From assembly GCF_049808615.1 (NCBI RefSeq), contig NZ_JBNCAN010000007.1, positions 103,793 through 167,792 of the forward strand: a stretch of 64,000 bases of DNA. The letters are read 5' to 3'. The translations under genes and the position numbers were made by a program. Source of the DNA: Modicisalibacter sp049808615. GTDB lineage: Bacteria > Pseudomonadota > Gammaproteobacteria > Pseudomonadales > Halomonadaceae. The number at the start of each line of letters is the position of its first letter. Positions within the stretch are counted from its first letter, which is position 1. A model generated the notes under the pieces. That model was not told where the DNA came from, did not search any database, and was given only the letters and a program-made list of their open reading frames with translations. This document shows positions 59,971 to 64,000 of this stretch, one piece after another.

Positions 59971-62900
59971 ATGACACGCAATACATCCGCTACTATCCAG
60001 TTGACGCTATTCGGTCACTTTTCCCTAAGTGTCGATGAGGATGCCTTGACCCAATTCAGTTACGACAAGGTCAAGGCGCTGCTGGTCTATCTGTTGCTCA
60101 ATGAGCAACAGGTCAATCGTGCGGCATTGGCGGAATTGTTGTGGCCCGATCAAGGACTTTCATCGGGGCGCACCAATCTGCGTCACGCCTTGCATTGCCT
60201 GCGCCAGAGTCTGGGCGAACAGGCGGATCAGGTATTGACGGTAACGCGTCAGACCATCGCCTTTCAGTTGCCCCAGGAATGGCACTTCGATCTCAACCAG
60301 GTGGATCGACTGCTGAGCGAGCCTGCCACTACACAAGGACTCGAAGAGCTGCTGGATCTCTACCGCGGCGATCTCGCCGAGGAGCTGCAGCTCAGCCAAT
60401 GCACCGATTACCAGCGTTGGTTGGTACGTCTTCGCGGTGAATGGCGTCAGCGAGTCATTGCCTATGCCGAGAAGGTACTGGCGACCACCGATGAGCTGGA
60501 CGACGAGCTTCTGCGCACCTTGGTCAGTCGTTTTTCCGGTTATGCTCCCTTCCATGAACGACTGATGCATCAGTTGATCGAGCATGACCAGCCCGCCGCC
60601 GCTCACGAGGAGTACAACGCCTATCTGCAACTGCTGGCGCTGTCGGGGCAACAGCCGGACCCCGGAATTCTGCATCTGGCGCGGCATTGGAGCGACAGTA
60701 GTGGTGATGTTCAACGGCCATCCTCACAAACCGCCTATGCTCGCACGCTCGATTCAGAGAGCGTTCCGCTGCTCGATGCGGAAATCGAGCAGCGTCAATT
60801 ATCGGTCATGGCCATCAGGTTGCGGTTGCAGGACGAGCGCGATCAGCGCCACGAGGTACGCGCCTGTCTGACGTTGCAGATCGAATTGCTGCGCTGGCTT
60901 GAGCAGCAGTGCCATTATCTGGGTGGCTTCTGGTTACCCGGTGTCACTGGAGGAATGGGACTCGCTTGCTTCGGTACGCATGGGCCGGCCCATCAGCTTG
61001 CCGAACTGGTGGCCCTTTATGAACATTGTCGGCGTGCCTTGCCGGAGGAAGTCGCGCGTTACTGGACGGAAGAGACACCACAACCCTCCTTTGATCTGGC
61101 CGCAGGACTCGATAGCGGTCGCGTGGTTTATCTTCCCGAGCGACACCTGGTCGATCCCTTGGGGCAGGTTACCCAGCGTGCATTGGAGTTGATGGGGGCT
61201 GCGGAGGGCAGTGAGCTGGTGATTTCTCAGGTGGCCAGTCAGCACATGCCCCCGGCGCTGGATCTTCAGCCACGCCTGACGACACGCTTGCTGGTCTGCG
61301 ATGGAAAGATACGTCTGCGAGCATTGGTGTTGGGGGTCAATGAACATGGGCGCAATGCACTGCAGCCGATTCTGATCGGACGCGAGAACGCCCTGCGCAA
61401 GTTGCGCGACGCGCTGGCCCGCGCCGGCATCGGTCTGCGCCAGAGCGTGCTGGTGCAGGGGGCTTCCGGTATGGGGAAATCGGCCTTGATGGTGGGGTTC
61501 CGTCAACTGGAACAGAGCCAGGACACCACCATCTGCTGGCAGTCCATGACCCGCATGTCAATGCGAGAGCCCTATGGCCTGGCTCGTTCATTGCTGCGCT
61601 GGTACGCCGACCGTGAGCCTGATTGCGACACATTGCAGATGCTTTTGAGCGACAGCGACGATGCGACGATTCTCGAGGATGCGCAGCGTTATGAACTGTT
61701 GCAGCAAGCGTTGCAGATGGTCCCGATCGAATGTAGCGAGGCAGGGGGGCTGCGTAATGAAACGATCGAGCTGGTCATCCGCTTGCTCCATCGGCTGATT
61801 GAACGTGCCACCCGAAATAGTCCGCTGGTCGTGATGATCGATGATCTGCAGTGGATCGATGAGCTCTCGCTCAAGATGCTGTCCGGGTTGCAGGCGCGCT
61901 TGCCGATCAATTGCCCGTTCTTGCTGGTGGCCAGCATACGGGGGCAGGAGCCGTTGCCCATCAGGCTGCACTGGGATCAACAGATCGTATTGACACAGCT
62001 GGATGCGGTTCAGGCAGCGCGCCTGTTGTCGCAGCTGGCCAAGCACTACCGTCTGCATCTCACGCCACGACTGCGCAATCAGCTGATCGAGCGTTGCGAG
62101 GGAGTGCCGCTTTATCTGCAGGAAGTCTGCCGACGCCTTGACAGCAATCGCCGTGAAGGGCGCAGCCTGCAGATCGATGAGTTGCCTCAGGGGTTGTTGG
62201 GGCTGCTCGCCAGTCGTATCGATCAGCTCGATAGCGACCGCTCGGTGGCCCATGCCGCCGCTGTGCTCGGTCGTCAATTCCGACTCGATTTTCTGCGTCA
62301 CTGCAGCACCGTCGAACAGGCCCGGCTCAAACAGGGACTGGAGCACATGCAGCGTCTGGAGATCATCGAGCCCTGCGCCGCGCCAAGCGGACATGACTAT
62401 CAGTTCACGCATCCCTTGCTGCATGAGGCCGCCTATCTATCCTGCCCGACCGATATTCGGGCAGCGATCCATCAGCAGGTGGTGACGCTGATAGAAGAGC
62501 ATCACCCGATGTACATCAGCCGTCATCCCGAGGAGTTTGCCCTGCATCTGCAGCGCAGTGGATATCACGCCCGTGGGGCACGTTATTTCGAGCTGGCCGC
62601 CCGAGAGGCCTTGAAGGTGAGTGCCAACCGCATGGCCTTGCGCATGGCGGATGCGGGCCTCAAGAGCCTGCAGACTGTGCAAGGACAGGAAGAGCGTGAG
62701 ATCAGTCTGCTCACCATCAAGGGACAGGCAGCCTTTGCGCTAGAAGGGCATGGCTCTCCTACAGCCCACGAAAGTTTCGTGCGTGCTCGGGAGGTGCTCG
62801 AAAGAGCGGCTTGCGTCGATGAGGAAACCGAGCTCGAGCAGCACTTTCTGGTCAAGTGGGGGCTTTGGGTGGGCTGCAGTCAACGCCATGCCAATGCGGA

Positions 62901-63879
62901 CGCCTTTTCTCTGGCATCCGGTATGACGGCACTGGCACGACAGCTTCCCGATCCGCGCTATGCGCGCCTGGCCGAATATGCTCAGGCGCACTGCGAATAC
63001 TGGGCGGGTAGATTGCGTCAGGCCCATGACCATTTGCGCGAAATCGATCCCTTGCATGAGCCGATGATGATCGAATGGCTGCCATTTTCGGATCATCCGC
63101 AGGTCGCGGCAGCCTGTTATCAGGGGTGGACGCTGTGCCTGTGTGGGGATTATCTGGCGGCGGAACAGCATGTGGAAGCCGCCATCCGATTGGCAGAGGA
63201 TGTCAAGCATCCGGGCTCCCTGGCCATGGCGTTGATGTTCGCCGCCACTATTTATCGCCAGCTGGGTCACGTTCATCTGGCCGGGAGCCGAGCCGAGCGC
63301 GCCTTCGGGCTGACGCATACCGTCGATCTGCATCTCTGGCATGTCGGTGCGCAATGTACGCTGGGTTGGTACAAGACGATGCAGGGCGATCGATCCGGGC
63401 TGGTGACGATCGAAAGCGGGCTCGATGAGTTTGCCGAACTGGTGGGACGTGATCGTTATCAGCGTCCCAATCTATGGTATGTGGACGCCTGCCTGAGTCT
63501 GGACGAATTGACCAAGGCGGAGGATTATCTGGATCAATGTCTGCTGGTGGCGCGAGAGCGCAATTCACTCTACGTGCCCGAATTGTCAGTGCGTCTGGCC
63601 AGTGTTCGTCTCAGGCTGGAGCGTCCGGTGGAGTCGGTACGCAGTCTGGTTGAGCAAGCCAGAGCCCTGGCTCGCGAGCATGGCAATATTCATCATTTAC
63701 TGTTTGCGCTCGAACTGTGGCTGGAGAGCATCGAGCCCGACGATCGTGAAGCCCGCGATGAATTCCGTCAGTTGCTGCACGACGTGCACAAGACCGATGC
63801 ACCGGTACTGATGCGTTGGCGGTCACTGCTCGATCGCAAAGCGCAGCCTGGCAGGCGCCACCCCAGCCGCAGTGTCTGA
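59971..63879 (+). CDS. large BTAD / cyclase-like / AAA ATPase regulator
   Basis: 1302 residues. Residues 8-95 form a SARP-type winged-helix domain (LTLFGHFSLSVDEDALTQFSYDKVKALLVYLLL, LAELLWPDQGLSSGRTNLRHALHCLR). Residues 100-245 match the bacterial transcriptional activator (BTAD) helical repeat domain. About 270-460 resembles a class III nucleotide-cyclase fold but without the metal Asp residues. AAA/STAND ATPase follows, with Walker A QGASGMGKSALM (about 496-507) and Walker B VVMIDDLQWIDE (about 620-631). The remaining 650 residues are helical TPR-like repeats. It has no C-terminal LuxR helix-turn-helix. Targets are unknown, and no secondary-metabolite genes are adjacent. Confidence 0.82.
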   Translation: MTRNTSATIQLTLFGHFSLSVDEDALTQFSYDKVKALLVYLLLNEQQVNRAALAELLWPDQGLSSGRTNLRHALHCLRQSLGEQADQVLTVTRQTIAFQLPQEWHFDLNQVDRLLSEPATTQGLEELLDLYRGDLAEELQLSQCTDYQRWLVRLRGEWRQRVIAYAEKVLATTDELDDELLRTLVSRFSGYAPFHERLMHQLIEHDQPAAAHEEYNAYLQLLALSGQQPDPGILHLARHWSDSSGDVQRPSSQTAYARTLDSESVPLLDAEIEQRQLSVMAIRLRLQDERDQRHEVRACLTLQIELLRWLEQQCHYLGGFWLPGVTGGMGLACFGTHGPAHQLAELVALYEHCRRALPEEVARYWTEETPQPSFDLAAGLDSGRVVYLPERHLVDPLGQVTQRALELMGAAEGSELVISQVASQHMPPALDLQPRLTTRLLVCDGKIRLRALVLGVNEHGRNALQPILIGRENALRKLRDALARAGIGLRQSVLVQGASGMGKSALMVGFRQLEQSQDTTICWQSMTRMSMREPYGLARSLLRWYADREPDCDTLQMLLSDSDDATILEDAQRYELLQQALQMVPIECSEAGGLRNETIELVIRLLHRLIERATRNSPLVVMIDDLQWIDELSLKMLSGLQARLPINCPFLLVASIRGQEPLPIRLHWDQQIVLTQLDAVQAARLLSQLAKHYRLHLTPRLRNQLIERCEGVPLYLQEVCRRLDSNRREGRSLQIDELPQGLLGLLASRIDQLDSDRSVAHAAAVLGRQFRLDFLRHCSTVEQARLKQGLEHMQRLEIIEPCAAPSGHDYQFTHPLLHEAAYLSCPTDIRAAIHQQVVTLIEEHHPMYISRHPEEFALHLQRSGYHARGARYFELAAREALKVSANRMALRMADAGLKSLQTVQGQEEREISLLTIKGQAAFALEGHGSPTAHESFVRAREVLERAACVDEETELEQHFLVKWGLWVGCSQRHANADAFSLASGMTALARQLPDPRYARLAEYAQAHCEYWAGRLRQAHDHLREIDPLHEPMMIEWLPFSDHPQVAAACYQGWTLCLCGDYLAAEQHVEAAIRLAEDVKHPGSLAMALMFAATIYRQLGHVHLAGSRAERAFGLTHTVDLHLWHVGAQCTLGWYKTMQGDRSGLVTIESGLDEFAELVGRDRYQRPNLWYVDACLSLDELTKAEDYLDQCLLVARERNSLYVPELSVRLASVRLRLERPVESVRSLVEQARALAREHGNIHHLLFALELWLESIEPDDREARDEFRQLLHDVHKTDAPVLMRWRSLLDRKAQPGRRHPSRSV

Positions 63880-63901
63880 GACCCGGATATTGCACCAGAC
63901 A

Positions 63902-63931
63902 TGCAAAAAGCGGCTGAAAATCGGTTATAAT
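63902..63931 (+). promoter_or_regulatory. sigma-70 promoter of the gene at the right edge
   Basis: TGCAAA and a perfect TATAAT are separated by 18 bases, 38 bases before the ATG at 63969. Confidence 0.6.
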
Positions 63932-63968
63932 TCAAGCTCCTATACAAGAACCAACCGACTCAGCCGCC

Positions 63969-64000
63969 ATGACAAAATGTACCACGCCGACCGCCGCCTT
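63969..64000 (+). CDS. start of an unidentified CDS, truncated by the window
   Basis: Ten codons are visible (MTKCTTPTAA) after an ATG at 63969 that follows a perfect -10 box. Too little sequence to identify the product. Confidence 0.45.
   Translation, partial: MTKCTTPTAA

Overview
The window looks like a chromosomal segment of a moderately GC-rich gammaproteobacterium, most likely a member of the Halomonadaceae (Halomonas-like). This is inferred from protein character and gene order, not from a search. The order lexA-psrA-nagZ-(mscS-hpt)-methylthioinosine phosphorylase resembles the pseudomonad arrangement. No phage, IS transposase, CRISPR array or rRNA operon is visible. Coding density is high, and most neighbouring genes overlap or nearly touch.

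Layout. 0-10 kb: purM-purN (purN runs off the left edge), a PerM-type permease with hda, yjbQ, a small lipoprotein, fumC, a membrane-anchored EEP-fold protein, and glpR-glpD with a GlpR-type operator between them. 10-14 kb: two tandem tRNA-Val(GAC) genes, then a leftward methionine operon (metN-metI-metQ-msrC) headed by a sigma-70 promoter, a clear SAM-II type riboswitch and an unreported-looking 52-codon ORF that ends in a TAATG overlap with metN. 14-20 kb: ribE and a nucleobase uptake/salvage block (NCS2 purine permease, apt, gpt, ung, upp, uraA).

20-31.5 kb: a PuuR-like regulator and a sensor kinase/NtrC-type regulator pair, divergent from a tungstate ABC transporter (tupABC) and a complete-looking run of molybdenum-cofactor genes: mobA, mobB, moeA, a moaC-moaD fusion, moaE and moaA. 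A good match to a sigma-54 promoter lies upstream of tupA, which suggests the kinase/regulator pair controls tungstate uptake. 31.5-36.4 kb: a small H-NS-like protein with an AT-hook-like tail, RNase J, an orphan CbiM-like membrane protein, and an SOS pair lexA-dinB.

36.5-41 kb: psrA, nagZ, mscS, hpt and methylthioinosine phosphorylase. The last two form a route from methylthioinosine through hypoxanthine to IMP. 41-47 kb: a valine/branched-chain acyl-CoA catabolic cluster (acyl-CoA synthetase, LiuR-like MerR regulator, acyl-CoA dehydrogenase, 3-hydroxyisobutyryl-CoA hydrolase, mmsB) with a palindromic operator, then a rhodanese and a MATE exporter. 48-58 kb: divergent ppsR/ppsA, a membrane GDPD, rraA, an acidic outer-membrane barrel and acnB. 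58.8-64 kb: a DUF1289 protein, miaE, a 1302-residue BTAD/cyclase-like/AAA/repeat regulator, and the start of a further gene cut by the right edge.

A dispersed repeat of about 155-165 bp with imperfect terminal inverted repeats occurs three times (after gpt, after rraA, before acnB), each time pressed against a gene boundary. The main candidates for novelty are the SAM-II leader with its small ORF, the tungstate/two-component/sigma-54 locus, the MoaC-MoaD fusion, the repeat family and the large regulator. All homology calls were made by eye from protein sequence and motifs.
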